From the NCBI RefSeq assembly GCF_019510245.1, contig NZ_JAEKKT010000188.1, positions 1-36,921 of the forward strand: a stretch of DNA of 36,921 bases, given 5' to 3'. Shown here in pieces: positions 16,246 through 24,368 of the stretch. The stretch's first letter is position 1, and each line of letters begins with the position of its first letter. Both the position numbers and the translations under genes were made by a program. The notes under the pieces are model-generated. The model saw only the letters and a list, made by a program, of their open reading frames with translations. It was not told the origin of the DNA and did not search any database. The DNA is from Streptomyces sp. (lineage in GTDB: Bacteria; Actinomycetota; Actinomycetes; Streptomycetales; Streptomycetaceae).

Positions 16246-16655
16246 AGACCCGCCGCTGGTACTTCATCTCCGCCAACCGCGCCGACTTCGGCGTGCAGCG
16301 GATATGCCGGGTCCTTCAGGTCTCGCGCCCGGGCTACTACCAGTGGCTCGCCGGCGCGAAGGCCCGCACCGTGCGGCAGGCCGCTGAGGACGCCCTGGTT
16401 GCAGAGATCCGCGAGGTCCACACCGCGCACAAGGGCACCTACGGGGTCCGCCGCGTGCATGCCGAGCTGCGGGGTTTCGGGCACGCCGTCAACCGCAAGC
16501 GCGTCGAGCGCCTGATGCGACTCAACCGAATCGAGGGACGCCATCTGCGGCGCCGCAAGCGCACCACCGTCCCGGACCGGCTCGCGCCGCCTGCCCCGGA
16601 CCTCGTCCAACGCGACTTCTCAGCAGGCAAGGTGGACGAGAAGTGGTGCGGAGAG
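16242..16655 (+). pseudogene. IS3-family OrfB, truncated before the DDE core
   Basis: Starts at GTG 16242 overlapping the orfA stop. Seen: 'KTRRWYFISANRADFGVQRICRVL' and 'SRPGYYQWL', then the HTH_21 region 'GTYGVRRVHAELRGFG' and 'GRHLRRRKRTTVPDRLAP', ending in 'DFSAGKVDEKWCG'. In full-length members this is where the rve/DDE integrase core begins (DxTYI...). None of the DDE residues is present. The frame stays open because it runs into unrelated sequence, giving a 294-codon chimera to 17126. Confidence 0.88.
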
Positions 16656-16719
16656 AGCAGGTCCGACGGCTCACCCGGCTGCCTGTGCTGGTCGTCAACT
16701 CTCACCACCACTTCGACCA
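16644..16719 (+). pseudogene. MBL-fold gene sliver (about 25 codons)
   Basis: In the frame starting at 16643-16644 the DNA reads 'VRRLTRLPVLVVNSHHHFDH', a good match to the metal-binding strand of metallo-beta-lactamase-fold proteins (V.NTHHHFDH). It lies exactly between the IS3 orfB break and the rhamnogalacturonan acetylesterase segment and is out of frame with both. Only this sliver survives. It is not a copy of the nearby MBL gene, whose motif is THAHGDH. Confidence 0.5.
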
Positions 16720-17126
16720 CGGACGAGGCGACCTACCGCGCGAATCTGGAGACGCTGGTGGCGGGGGTACGGGAGAAGGGCGGCCGGCCGGTACTGGTCA
16801 CACCCATCGTGCGCCGCTGGTTCAACGCCGACGGCACGCTGAACAACGACATCGCGCTTCTGGTCAACGGGCTCGGCGTCAATCATCCTGAGGTGATCCG
16901 CTCGGTCGCCGCCGCCGAGGACGTTCCGCTGATCGACCTCACGGCGAAGACCAAGGCGCTGGTGGAGTCCCTCGGCGTGGAGGGCTCCAAGGCGCTGTAC
17001 CTGTACGACGAGAAGAAGGACAACACGCACACCTCCGCGTACGGAGCCACCGTCTACGCGGGCCTGGTGCGCGACGAACTGCTCGCCCAGCACCTGGTGC
17101 CCCGCGGCACCGTGCGGGCGGGATGA
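16720..17126 (+). pseudogene. Rhamnogalacturonan acetylesterase C-terminal fragment
   Basis: About 135 residues. Seen: 'GGRPVLVTPIVRRWFNADG', 'HPEVIRSVAAAEDVPLIDL' and 'KDNTHTSAYGATVYAGLV', matching the second half of SGNH/GDSL-type rhamnogalacturonan acetylesterases, including the D-x2-H catalytic block (DNTH). The first half, with signal peptide, GDS nucleophile and Gly/Asn oxyanion blocks, is missing, apparently lost with the IS3 insertion or deletion. Stop at 17126, 81 bases before the DUF2264 gene, which was probably its operon partner. Confidence 0.82.
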
Positions 17127-17207
17127 GCCCCTGGGGCGTCCCGACCGGAACCGGGGCGCCCCAGGTCCGAACGGCCCGAGGTCCGGTACGAGCGAGAAAG
17201 AGCCCCG

Positions 17208-18905
17208 ATGCAGCTGCCTCCCGAGGACCGCGGCCGCAGCCCGCGCACCGGCTACACCCGCGCCCACTGGGAGGCCGCGGCCGACGCGCTGCTCGCCGCC
17301 GTGGAGCCGTACGCCACCGACGACCGCGCCCTCTACCACCTCCCCGGCGACCACCAGAGCTGGTCGGGCCGGCTCTCCGACGGCCTGGAGGGGTACGCCC
17401 GCACCCTGCTCCTCGCCGCCTTCCGCCGTGACGAGACCGCGCTCCAGCGGTACGCGGACGGACTCGCGGCCGGCGTCTCGGGCGGCTGGCCGCGCATCGA
17501 GGACCGCAGCCAGCCGCTGGTCGAGGCCGCGTCGATCGCCCTCGCCCTGCGCCTGACCCGCCCCCTGCTCTGGGACCGGCTCGACGACGCCGTACGACAG
17601 CGCGCCGCGGCCTGGCTCAGCGACGCTCTGACCGCCGAACCCTGGCCCTGCAACTGGGAGCTGTTCCCGGTCACGGTCGGCGGCTTCCTCGCGGAGATCG
17701 GCCACGAGACCGAATCCGCGCACCGGGCGATCGACCACGGACTGGCCCGCATCGAGGACTGGTACGCCGGCGACGGCTGGTACACCGACGGCGACGGCCG
17801 CAAGTACGACTACTACAACGGCTGGGCGATGCACCTCTACCCGGTGCTGCACGCCTGGCTCGCCGGCGACGAGAAGCTGCTCGACCTGTACGGCGGCCGC
17901 CTGGAACGCCATCTCGCCGACTACGCCCGCCTGTTCGGCGGCGACGGCGCACCCATGCACCAGGGCCGCTCCCTGACGTACCGCTTCGCGACCACCGCCC
18001 CGCTGTGGCTGGGCGCGCTCACGGACCGCACCCCGCTGTCCCCCGGGGAGACCCGGCGGCTGGCCTCCGGCGCGCTGAAGTACTTCCTGGACCGGGGCGC
18101 GGTGGACGCCCGCGGACTCCTGACCCTGGGCTGGCACGGACCCGACGCGGCGGTGCTGCAGGGCTATTCGGGACCGGCGTCCCCGTACTGGGCGAGCAAG
18201 GGCTTCCTCGGCCTGCTGCTCCCGCCGGAGCACGAGGTGTGGACGGCGGCGGAGGAACCGGGCCCGGCGGAGCGCGCCGACGCGGTCACCCCGGTCACGC
18301 CCGCCAACTGGCTGTTCCAGTCGACGCGTTCGGACGGTGTCGTCCGCCTGCACAACCACGGGAGCGAGGACGTCCGCTACGACCCGTACTACACCAGGCT
18401 CGGCTACTCGACGGTGACGGAGCCCTCGGCGTCCTACGACAACAGTGTGCTCGTCGGCGACGACCCGGGCCGCACGCGGATCGAGCCGCTGGGCGTGGGC
18501 GAGGGCTGGGCGGCCTCGCGGCACTGGGCCGGTTCGGGCGCCCGGGTGACGAGTGCGGTGCTCGTGCACGGCGCCGCGGAGGTACGGGCCTTCCTGGTGA
18601 CGGGGGCACCCCCCGGAACGCCGGTCCGGGTGACCGGGTGGGCGGCACCCGAGGGACTCCGGGCCGAGCTGCTGCCCGCCGTGGGCCTCGACGACACGCT
18701 GACCGGGGTCACGGGCGAGGGCCCGACCCTGTTCGCCGCGCTGAGCCGGCTCACCGGCGCGGCGGACGCCGAACCGTTGGCAAAGACGGCGGTGGTACGC
18801 GCCGACGGCGAACGGGAGTTGACCGTGCTGTGGAACGGGGGCGCCGGGCTGCGGGTTCGGTGGCAGGAGGACGGAGTGGAGGTGGAGCCCGTCGCGCGGG
18901 GCTGA
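17208..18905 (+). CDS. DUF2264 domain protein (probable glycan-active)
   Basis: 565 aa; ATG 17208 with GAGAAAGAG upstream. Seen: 'DHQSWSGRLSDGLEGYARTLLLAAF' near the N-terminus, 'PCNWELFPVTVGGFLAEIG', and the aromatic-rich 'WYTDGDGRKYDYYNGWAMHLY', which mark the helical-barrel DUF2264 domain (about 15-360). A C-terminal beta-rich region follows (about 370-560). No signal peptide. Family function is not established; the alpha-helical barrel plus beta-sandwich layout resembles polysaccharide lyases and unsaturated glucuronyl/rhamnogalacturonyl hydrolases. Adjacency to a rhamnogalacturonan acetylesterase remnant supports a role in pectin breakdown (inference). Confidence 0.88.
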   Translation: MQLPPEDRGRSPRTGYTRAHWEAAADALLAAVEPYATDDRALYHLPGDHQSWSGRLSDGLEGYARTLLLAAFRRDETALQRYADGLAAGVSGGWPRIEDRSQPLVEAASIALALRLTRPLLWDRLDDAVRQRAAAWLSDALTAEPWPCNWELFPVTVGGFLAEIGHETESAHRAIDHGLARIEDWYAGDGWYTDGDGRKYDYYNGWAMHLYPVLHAWLAGDEKLLDLYGGRLERHLADYARLFGGDGAPMHQGRSLTYRFATTAPLWLGALTDRTPLSPGETRRLASGALKYFLDRGAVDARGLLTLGWHGPDAAVLQGYSGPASPYWASKGFLGLLLPPEHEVWTAAEEPGPAERADAVTPVTPANWLFQSTRSDGVVRLHNHGSEDVRYDPYYTRLGYSTVTEPSASYDNSVLVGDDPGRTRIEPLGVGEGWAASRHWAGSGARVTSAVLVHGAAEVRAFLVTGAPPGTPVRVTGWAAPEGLRAELLPAVGLDDTLTGVTGEGPTLFAALSRLTGAADAEPLAKTAVVRADGERELTVLWNGGAGLRVRWQEDGVEVEPVARG

Positions 18906-18928
18906 GCCGCGTCGGACGGCCGCCCGCG

Positions 18929-19326
18929 TCACGGCGAGAGGCGCGCGATCCGCAGCGTCGTCGTGGCCGGGGACGATCCCGTGAGAGGAGTGCCGTAGCT
19001 CGGGGTGACGGGCGGGCAGGTCCAGGTGAGGGCGCCGTCCTTGAGGACCGCGATGTCACCGGTGAACCGCGCGCTCACCACGGTGCCGGCGCTCACGAAC
19101 CTGCCGTTCCAGTCCACCAGCCGCAGGTGCGTTCCCGTGAAGGTGCCGGTACAGGTGCCGGCCGAGCACCTGGCGTTCTTCAGGGACTCCCAGGAGACCA
19201 GGAGCTTGTCCCTGCGGTGGCGTACCAGGCGCCGGCCAGCAGACCGCCGGCGGTGAGGAGTCCGATCGCGGGCTTGCGGTAGGCGCGGACCCGGCGGTGG
19301 GCCGATGTGCGTGGTGCAGACGTCAT
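18929..19326 (-). pseudogene. Small membrane-anchored/exported protein, frameshifted
   Basis: ATG 19326 opens a frame reading 'MTSAPRTSAHRRVRAYRK' followed by a hydrophobic stretch 'AIGLLTAGGLLAGAWYATAG', a signal anchor. The rest ('LLVSWESLKNARCSAGTC', 'VDWNGRFVSAGTVVSARF', ending 'LRIARLSP' and TGA at 18929) is in a different frame. One frameshift near 19210-19215 separates the halves. Either the gene is broken or there is a sequence error. The second half contains two close Cys and short beta-like strands; no family is recognised. Convergent with the DUF2264 gene. Confidence 0.55.
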
Positions 19327-19440
19327 GCCCTGTGGTGGCCGCCGGGTCGCCGAAGGTTGCCGTGCCGGTGGAAGCCTCCGCCAGGCCCGGTGTTTGCGGC
19401 TCAGGTAGCAGCCGGTGGCGAACTCATCACGCCTGCGCCG

Positions 19441-20130
19441 TCACGGCGTTCCAGCCGTCCCGAGCAGGGTCTCCCCGACCCGGTCGGCGAACCCGGCCGG
19501 GTCCTCGAGGACGCCGAGGTGGCCGCCGGGGAACTCCGTGAAGGCCGCGCCGGTGTGCTCGGCGGCGAACTCCGCCGTGCGGTGCAGGAGCAGGCCCTTC
19601 GAGTCGATGCCGGCCGCGATCGTGAGGCGGGGCAGGGCGGCCGGCGGGCGGTAGGCGGTGAAGGGGCGCAGGACGTGGGCGAGGAAGACGGCCATCGGGG
19701 TCCCGGGGGCCGGGCGGGCGGCGTCGAGCTGCTCGACGAGCTCGGTGCGCAGCCGTTCGCCGTCCGGCAGCAGGGTGACGCACGGCGGCTCGTGCGCGAT
19801 GACGTGCCGGAGCCGGTCCGGGTGGCGGGCCAGCAGGTCGAGGGCGGTGATCGCGCCGGCGCTGGTGCCGAAGACGTACGCCCGTTCGCCGTCCGTCAGC
19901 ACCTCGGCCAGCACCCGGTGCGCGCCCTCGCTCCAGTCCCGTACGGTCTGGTCGGCGACCGGGTCCCCGAGGTGGCCGTGGGCGAGGCCCAGCGGGTCGT
20001 ACGTCACGACCGTGAAGTGCTCCGCGAGGTGCTCCGTCAGCGGGCCCAGGCCCATCGGATGGCCGGCGCCGCCCGGAATGATCAGCAGGACGGGTCCGCT
20101 GCCGGTGACGTCGTAGTGCAGGTCAGTCAT
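19441..20130 (-). CDS. Alpha/beta hydrolase
   Basis: 229 aa. ATG 20130 follows AAGGAG at a 9-base distance. Seen: an N-terminal 'LHYDVTGSGPVLLIIPGGAGHPMG' (oxyanion region), 'VVTYDPLGLAHG', the nucleophile elbow 'AYVFGTSAGAITALDLL' and a C-terminal His in 'FPGGHLGVLEDP'. It is a compact member of the family with a short cap. Lies downstream of the ABC-2 exporter genes on the same strand but 117 bases away, so co-transcription is possible but not clear. Substrate unknown. Confidence 0.9.
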   Translation of the reverse strand: MTDLHYDVTGSGPVLLIIPGGAGHPMGLGPLTEHLAEHFTVVTYDPLGLAHGHLGDPVADQTVRDWSEGAHRVLAEVLTDGERAYVFGTSAGAITALDLLARHPDRLRHVIAHEPPCVTLLPDGERLRTELVEQLDAARPAPGTPMAVFLAHVLRPFTAYRPPAALPRLTIAAGIDSKGLLLHRTAEFAAEHTGAAFTEFPGGHLGVLEDPAGFADRVGETLLGTAGTP

Positions 20131-20247
20131 GGTGGTCGGGCTCCTTGCGAGGCCGGTTGTCGAGTGCGGTGTGCAGGGCGTCGACGGCCCGTCACCAGCA
20201 GGCGCGGACGGCGCGTTGTGGGGCGCACCTGGCACGGGCGCGGACGG

Positions 20248-21048
20248 TCAGCCGTTCACCCCCGTGTAGTGCCCGAGCGCCCACCGCCACAGCCCCCGCG
20301 AGGCCAGGTAGAGCAGCAGGCCGACCAGGGGCGAGCCCGCCGCCAGCCAGTAGGGGACCACGGTGGAGTGGCCGTGGCCGGTGAGGACCGCGGCCGGAAG
20401 GTAGGCGACGAAGGCGAGCGGAAGGCCGTAGGTGAGCAGCCCGCCGACCGCCCGGGGCAGCACGTTCAGCGGGTAGCTGCCGAAGGTGCCGAGGAGCTCC
20501 TCCAGCCAGCGGCTCCAGTAGTCGGCGGCCGGGTAGCGCAGCGAGGCGCAGGCCACCACCGTGAACAGGGCCGCCTCCAGCAGCATCCCGCCCAGGACCG
20601 CCGCGATCAGGTACGAGACCCGGCCCGCCGTCCAGTCGAGGTGGCTGCGGCCGAGCGCACCCGCCATCAGGCCTGCGGCCACGGTCAGGTCGCCGATGGC
20701 GTTGGTGGGGAAGTACTCCAGCTGCACCTGCCGGTGCACGGGCAGCGGGCGCAGCAGGTAGGCGTCGATCCTGCCTTCCTGGATGTACCGGCCCACCCCG
20801 TGCACCCGGCCCAGAAGCAGGACGAACAGACCGTGCGCCAGCATCCGCGTCGCCGGGATGAGCAGGACGTCCGAGCTGTCCCAGCCGCCCATCCCGGTGA
20901 ACCGGGTGAGCAGCACGGTCGCGAACACGATCACCGACACCTGCCAGACCGCGCCGATCGCGATCATCATCAGGAACTCGGTGCGGTACTCCAGCTGCGC
21001 GCGGAAGTTGAGGCGCGTGATGCGCCAGGCGATCCGGACGGCGTTCAC
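20248..21048 (-). CDS. ABC-2 type exporter permease (second subunit)
   Basis: 266 aa from GTG 21048, four bases after the previous stop, with GGGAGG in front. An upstream GTG at 21075 overlaps the previous gene but lacks a site. Seen: about six hydrophobic segments (e.g. 'EFLMMIAIGAVWQVSVIVFATVLLT', 'LAHGLFVLLLGRVHGVGRYI', 'LLTYGLPLAFVAYLPAAVLTG') and the motif 'YIQEGRIDAYLLRPLPVHRQV', shared with its sister permease. Family: the DUF990/COG3694-type ABC-2 permease that pairs with a COG4587-type partner and a long ATPase. The exported substrate is unknown. Confidence 0.92.
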   Translation of the reverse strand: MNAVRIAWRITRLNFRAQLEYRTEFLMMIAIGAVWQVSVIVFATVLLTRFTGMGGWDSSDVLLIPATRMLAHGLFVLLLGRVHGVGRYIQEGRIDAYLLRPLPVHRQVQLEYFPTNAIGDLTVAAGLMAGALGRSHLDWTAGRVSYLIAAVLGGMLLEAALFTVVACASLRYPAADYWSRWLEELLGTFGSYPLNVLPRAVGGLLTYGLPLAFVAYLPAAVLTGHGHSTVVPYWLAAGSPLVGLLLYLASRGLWRWALGHYTGVNG

Positions 21049-21052
21049 GGCC

Positions 21053-21856
21053 TCAGCCTCCCTGGGAGATGACACGGCGGGCGGCGCGCCGCCACACGAA
21101 ACGGGTGAAGAGATGCAGCGTCACGACCCAGCCGGCCTGGACGCCGAGCTGGAAACCGGCGTCCGACAGCGGGATGCGGCCCACGTACAGCGACAGCGGC
21201 ACGCTCAGGGTCGCCTGGAAGGGCAGGAAGGAGCTGAGCGTGACGAACCAGTGCGGGAAGAACCACAGCGGCGCGTACACCCCGGACAGCAGGTTCTGCG
21301 CGAAGACAAGGATCAGCATCGCCGCGCTGTTGCGCAGCGTCCAGAAGCAGAACTGGTCGATGAGGAGCATGACGTAGTAGAGGACCAGCTGGCCGAGCAG
21401 CAGGCTGAGCGCGAACACCGCCGCCGCCGCGGCCGACCGCGGCGGGTCCACCACCCCGACGGCCAGGCAGACCGCGTATCCCGCCAGCGCCCAGGTCAGC
21501 CCGTACAGTTGCTCGCCGACCGCGCGCAGCGCGTGGTAGCGCTGGGGCGGCAGCGGGCGCAGGTACCAGTAGACGATCGTGCCGAAGTGCATGTGCTGCA
21601 TGACCGAGTCCCGGCCCGCGTACTGGTCCAGCTCCCGCAGCCGGGAGGCGAGCACGGCCAGCACCGCGTAGGTCACGGCCTGGCCGCGGTCCAGGCCCGC
21701 GGTCGTGCCCGACTGGGCGTACAGGCCCCGCCACAGCGACGCGACCAGCACCACCTGCACGGTCAGCCGCAGCAGGACCCCGGTCATCCGGGGCGGGGTG
21801 TACAGCTCGCCGAGCGGGGTGACCCGGGCGGCGCGCCAGGCGTACAGGAGGGCCAT
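21053..21856 (-). CDS. ABC-2 type exporter permease (first subunit)
   Basis: 267 aa. ATG 21856 lies one base after the ATPase stop. Seen: six predicted membrane segments, including 'LLGQLVLYYVMLLIDQFCFWTL' and 'AAMLILVFAQNLLSGVYAPLWFF', and 'HFGTIVYWYLRPLPPQRYHAL', the counterpart of the amphipathic motif in the other permease. The TGA is followed after four bases by the GTG of the second permease. The two permeases should form a heterodimer with the ATPase encoded upstream. No regulator is directly attached. Confidence 0.92.
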   Translation of the reverse strand: MALLYAWRAARVTPLGELYTPPRMTGVLLRLTVQVVLVASLWRGLYAQSGTTAGLDRGQAVTYAVLAVLASRLRELDQYAGRDSVMQHMHFGTIVYWYLRPLPPQRYHALRAVGEQLYGLTWALAGYAVCLAVGVVDPPRSAAAAAVFALSLLLGQLVLYYVMLLIDQFCFWTLRNSAAMLILVFAQNLLSGVYAPLWFFPHWFVTLSSFLPFQATLSVPLSLYVGRIPLSDAGFQLGVQAGWVVTLHLFTRFVWRRAARRVISQGG

Positions 21857-21857
21857 C

Positions 21858-22859
21858 TCAGACCGCCTCGGCCTTCGCCTGCGCGTAGGCCGCCCGCATG
21901 ACGTCCTCCAGGTCCGCCTCGTCCACCGCCACGCCCGTCACCTCGTACCGCTCGATGACCAGCTTCAGCGCCTCGTGGACCGTGGGCGCGGCCGGACCGT
22001 CCGGGCCGAACACCATCTGCGGCCCCTCCCGGCGTACCAGGGTGATGCCGGGCAGCGGGACGACCGGGGTGTGGGCGTCGGCGAGCGTCGCCCGCACCTG
22101 CCAGGTGGAGCCGAACCGGCGCCGCATCTCGTCCAGCGAGCCGTCGAGCACCAGCCGCCCGTGGTTGACCAGCACCACCCGCTCGGCGAGCCGCTCGACC
22201 TCGGTCATGTCGTGCGTGGTGAGCAGCACCGTACGGCCGCGCTCGGCCACCTGGTACCGCAGGAACTCGCGGACCTGCTCCTTCACCACCACGTCCATGC
22301 CGATGGTCGGTTCGTCCAGGAAGACGACCGGGGGATCGTGCAGCAGGGCGGCGGCCAGGTCGCAGCGCACCCGCTGGCCGAGCGAGAGGTGCCGGACCCG
22401 GGTGTCCCAGAAGGCGGAGAGTTCGAGCAGGTCGTCGAACTCCCGCAGGCGTGCCGCGTGCTCGGCCTTCGGCACCTCGTAGATGTCGCGCAGGATCGCG
22501 AACGACTCCCGCACCGGCAGGTCCCACCACAGCTGGGTCCGCTGCCCGAACACCGCACCGATGTTGCGGGCGTTGCGTTCCCGTTCCCGGTACGGCACCA
22601 CGCCCGCGACCCGGGCCTCGCCGGAGGTCGGGGTGAGGATCCCGGTGAGCATCTTGATGGTGGTCGACTTGCCCGCGCCGTTCGGGCCGAGCAGCGCGAG
22701 GAGCTCGCCCGGGGCGACGTCGAAGGTGATGTCGGAGACCGCGTGCTTCTCGACGCGTTCGGGGTTGACCAGGGATCGCAGGGCGCCTGCGAAACCCGGG
22801 CGCCGGACGGTGGTGTGGAAGGTGCGGGACAGACCGCGGACCTCGATGGTTCCGGGCAC
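21858..22859 (-). CDS. ABC exporter ATP-binding protein
   Basis: 333 aa from GTG 22859, with GAGGGAG upstream. Seen in order: Walker A 'LLGPNGAGKSTTIKMLTG', the Q-loop region 'IGAVFGQRTQLWWDLP', signature 'HLSLGQRVRCDLAAALL', Walker B 'VVFLDEPTIGMD' and the H-loop 'LLTTHDMTEVE'. A C-terminal extension of about 80 residues is typical of COG4586-type ATPases that serve two ABC-2 permeases. The signature is LSLGQ rather than LSGGQ, which is common in this subgroup. First gene of a three-gene operon. Substrate class unknown. Confidence 0.94.
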   Translation of the reverse strand: MPGTIEVRGLSRTFHTTVRRPGFAGALRSLVNPERVEKHAVSDITFDVAPGELLALLGPNGAGKSTTIKMLTGILTPTSGEARVAGVVPYRERERNARNIGAVFGQRTQLWWDLPVRESFAILRDIYEVPKAEHAARLREFDDLLELSAFWDTRVRHLSLGQRVRCDLAAALLHDPPVVFLDEPTIGMDVVVKEQVREFLRYQVAERGRTVLLTTHDMTEVERLAERVVLVNHGRLVLDGSLDEMRRRFGSTWQVRATLADAHTPVVPLPGITLVRREGPQMVFGPDGPAAPTVHEALKLVIERYEVTGVAVDEADLEDVMRAAYAQAKAEAV

Positions 22860-22895
22860 GCTGGGTACTCCCTCGTTCCGTGCACGACAGACATA

Positions 22896-22926
22896 CGGCC
22901 GGTCGGCTTGAGAGGCCGACCGGCCG
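22896..22926 (-). terminator. Stem-loop, perfect 12-bp stem
   Basis: CGGCCGGTCGGC (22896-22907), loop TTGAGAG, then GCCGACCGGCCG (22915-22926). It lies between the end of the ROK gene (23065) and the ABC ATPase start (22859), both on the minus strand. It fits a terminator for ROK transcription, though 139 bases from the ROK stop, or a leader hairpin of the ABC operon. Confidence 0.6.
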
Positions 22927-23064
22927 CGGATACGACACGACGTTCGCAGAGCGCCGAGGGGCCCGGCAATGGATTAATGGAGCCGCGATTTGGACTGTTC
23001 GATCACCGGGACGGCGTCGGCCACGGCCGGGCGGACCGCGTCGACGCCGGAGAGACGGGAGCGG

Positions 23065-24300
23065 TCAGCGGGCCGCGGGCGCGGTCCGGCCCGGGCGTCC
23101 GCCGCTGCGCAGGCCCACCGAGCGCAGCGCGCCCTCCAGCGCGAACGTGGCCGCGCCCAGGCAGACCGGGTCGGTGGGGATGGGGGAGAGGACGATCTCG
23201 GTGGCGGCGAACGGCCGCCCGAGCGCGTGCCGCCGGACGGCCTCGCGCACCTCCGCCAGCAGTGGCTCCCCGAGCCGGCGGGCCACCCAGCTGCTGAGCA
23301 CGACCAGCTCGGGGTTGAGCAGATTGACCAGGTTGGCGATCCCGGCGCCGATGTAACGGGCCGTGTCCCGTACGACCTCGACGGCGACCGGATCACCGTC
23401 CGCCAGGCCCCGGGCCAGCGCGCCCACGGTGGCCGTCTGGTCCTCCGGGTGCAGCAGCGGGCTCTGCGGGCTGCGCTCCCGCAGGTTCAGCATGATCCCG
23501 GGCGCGCCCACGTACGTCTCGACGCAGCCGTGGTTGCCGCAGTGGCACGGCCGCCCGTCCAGGACGAGCGTCGTGTGCCCCCACTCCCCGGCGCTGTTGC
23601 TGACGCCCCGGTGCAGTCCGCCGCCGAGCGCGAGCCCGGCGCCGACCCCGGTCCCGAGGTTCACCACCACGGTGTCCCCGCGGCCGCGCGCCGCCCCGAA
23701 CCACTGCTCGGCCACCGCACACGCCCGCAGCGGGTTGTCCAGGTAGAGGGGGTAGGCGATGTGTTCGGCGAGGAGGTCCAGCAACGGCACGTCGTGCCAG
23801 TCCCAGTTGGGCGCGTACTCGGCGATGCCGGTGGCCCGGTCCACCTGGCCCGGCACGCTCACCCCGACGCCCAGCACCCGCGCGCCCTCGATCCCGGCCT
23901 GCGCCACCACCGCGCCGACCGCCGCGGCCACCTGGACCACCACCTGCTCCGGCCGGTCCTCGCCGGTGCGCATGTCCTCCTCGGCGCGGGCCAGCACGTT
24001 CAGAGCGAGGTCGAAGAGCTCGACGTGGACGTACGTCTCCGCTATGTCGACGCCGATCAGCGCGCCGCCCGAGGCGTTGACGGCGACGAGGCCCCGGGGG
24101 CGGCCGCCGGCCGAGTCCTCGAAGCCGACCTCCGTGATCATCCGCAGCTCCAGCAGCTCCCCGACGAGGGTGGCGACCGTGGCCAGGCTCAGCCCGGTGA
24201 CGGCCGCCAGTTCCTGCCGGGAGGTGGGAGACTCGGCGATGATGTGCCGCAGTACCTCGTAGCGGTTCGCGGTGCGGATGTCACGTGATGTGTGCTTCAC
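23065..24300 (-). CDS. ROK family transcriptional repressor (NagC/XylR/Mlc type)
   Basis: 411 aa from GTG 24300; TTG 24309 is an alternative and neither has a clear ribosome site. Seen: a winged HTH (about residues 5-65, 'YEVLRHIIAESPTSRQELAAVTGLS'), then the ROK kinase-like fold with 'GALIGVDIAETYVHVEL', the signature region 'VVVNLGTGVGAGLALGGGLHRGVSNSAGEWGH' and the zinc motif 'CHCGNHGCVE'. Such proteins sense sugars or sugar phosphates. It is downstream of aldO on the same strand with 68 bases between, so it may be co-transcribed, control aldO, or both. Confidence 0.92.
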   Translation of the reverse strand: MKHTSRDIRTANRYEVLRHIIAESPTSRQELAAVTGLSLATVATLVGELLELRMITEVGFEDSAGGRPRGLVAVNASGGALIGVDIAETYVHVELFDLALNVLARAEEDMRTGEDRPEQVVVQVAAAVGAVVAQAGIEGARVLGVGVSVPGQVDRATGIAEYAPNWDWHDVPLLDLLAEHIAYPLYLDNPLRACAVAEQWFGAARGRGDTVVVNLGTGVGAGLALGGGLHRGVSNSAGEWGHTTLVLDGRPCHCGNHGCVETYVGAPGIMLNLRERSPQSPLLHPEDQTATVGALARGLADGDPVAVEVVRDTARYIGAGIANLVNLLNPELVVLSSWVARRLGEPLLAEVREAVRRHALGRPFAATEIVLSPIPTDPVCLGAATFALEGALRSVGLRSGGRPGRTAPAAR

Positions 24301-24321
24301 GCGGCGCAAGGCTATGGCCTG

Positions 24322-24333
24322 GGAAGCGCTTTC
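24322..24333. promoter_or_regulatory. Possible LacI/ROK-type operator
   Basis: GGAAGCGCTTTC (24322-24333) is a near-perfect palindrome with an AGCGCT core, like operators of LacI- and ROK-type sugar repressors. It lies in the 68-base gap between aldO and the ROK gene. This is assigned from shape and position alone. Confidence 0.35.
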
Positions 24334-24368
24334 GACAAGGCGTTACGTTAAGGGTTTGATTAAGCCGG

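Noticed and set aside
16695..18932. A 745-codon open frame on the minus strand
   Set aside because: It is the mirror of the acetylesterase fragment and DUF2264 gene; low-complexity composition without motifs, typical of high-GC antisense frames.
19297..21072. A 591-codon open frame on the plus strand
   Set aside because: Antisense to the hydrolase and ABC-2 permease; composition is Arg/Gln/Gly-rich noise.
22977..23064. A minus-strand tail frame ending in ...ADAVPVIEQSKSRLH as a second gene end
   Set aside because: It reads like a protein C-terminus, but further upstream it only continues antisense or out of frame through the ROK gene; no homology recognised.
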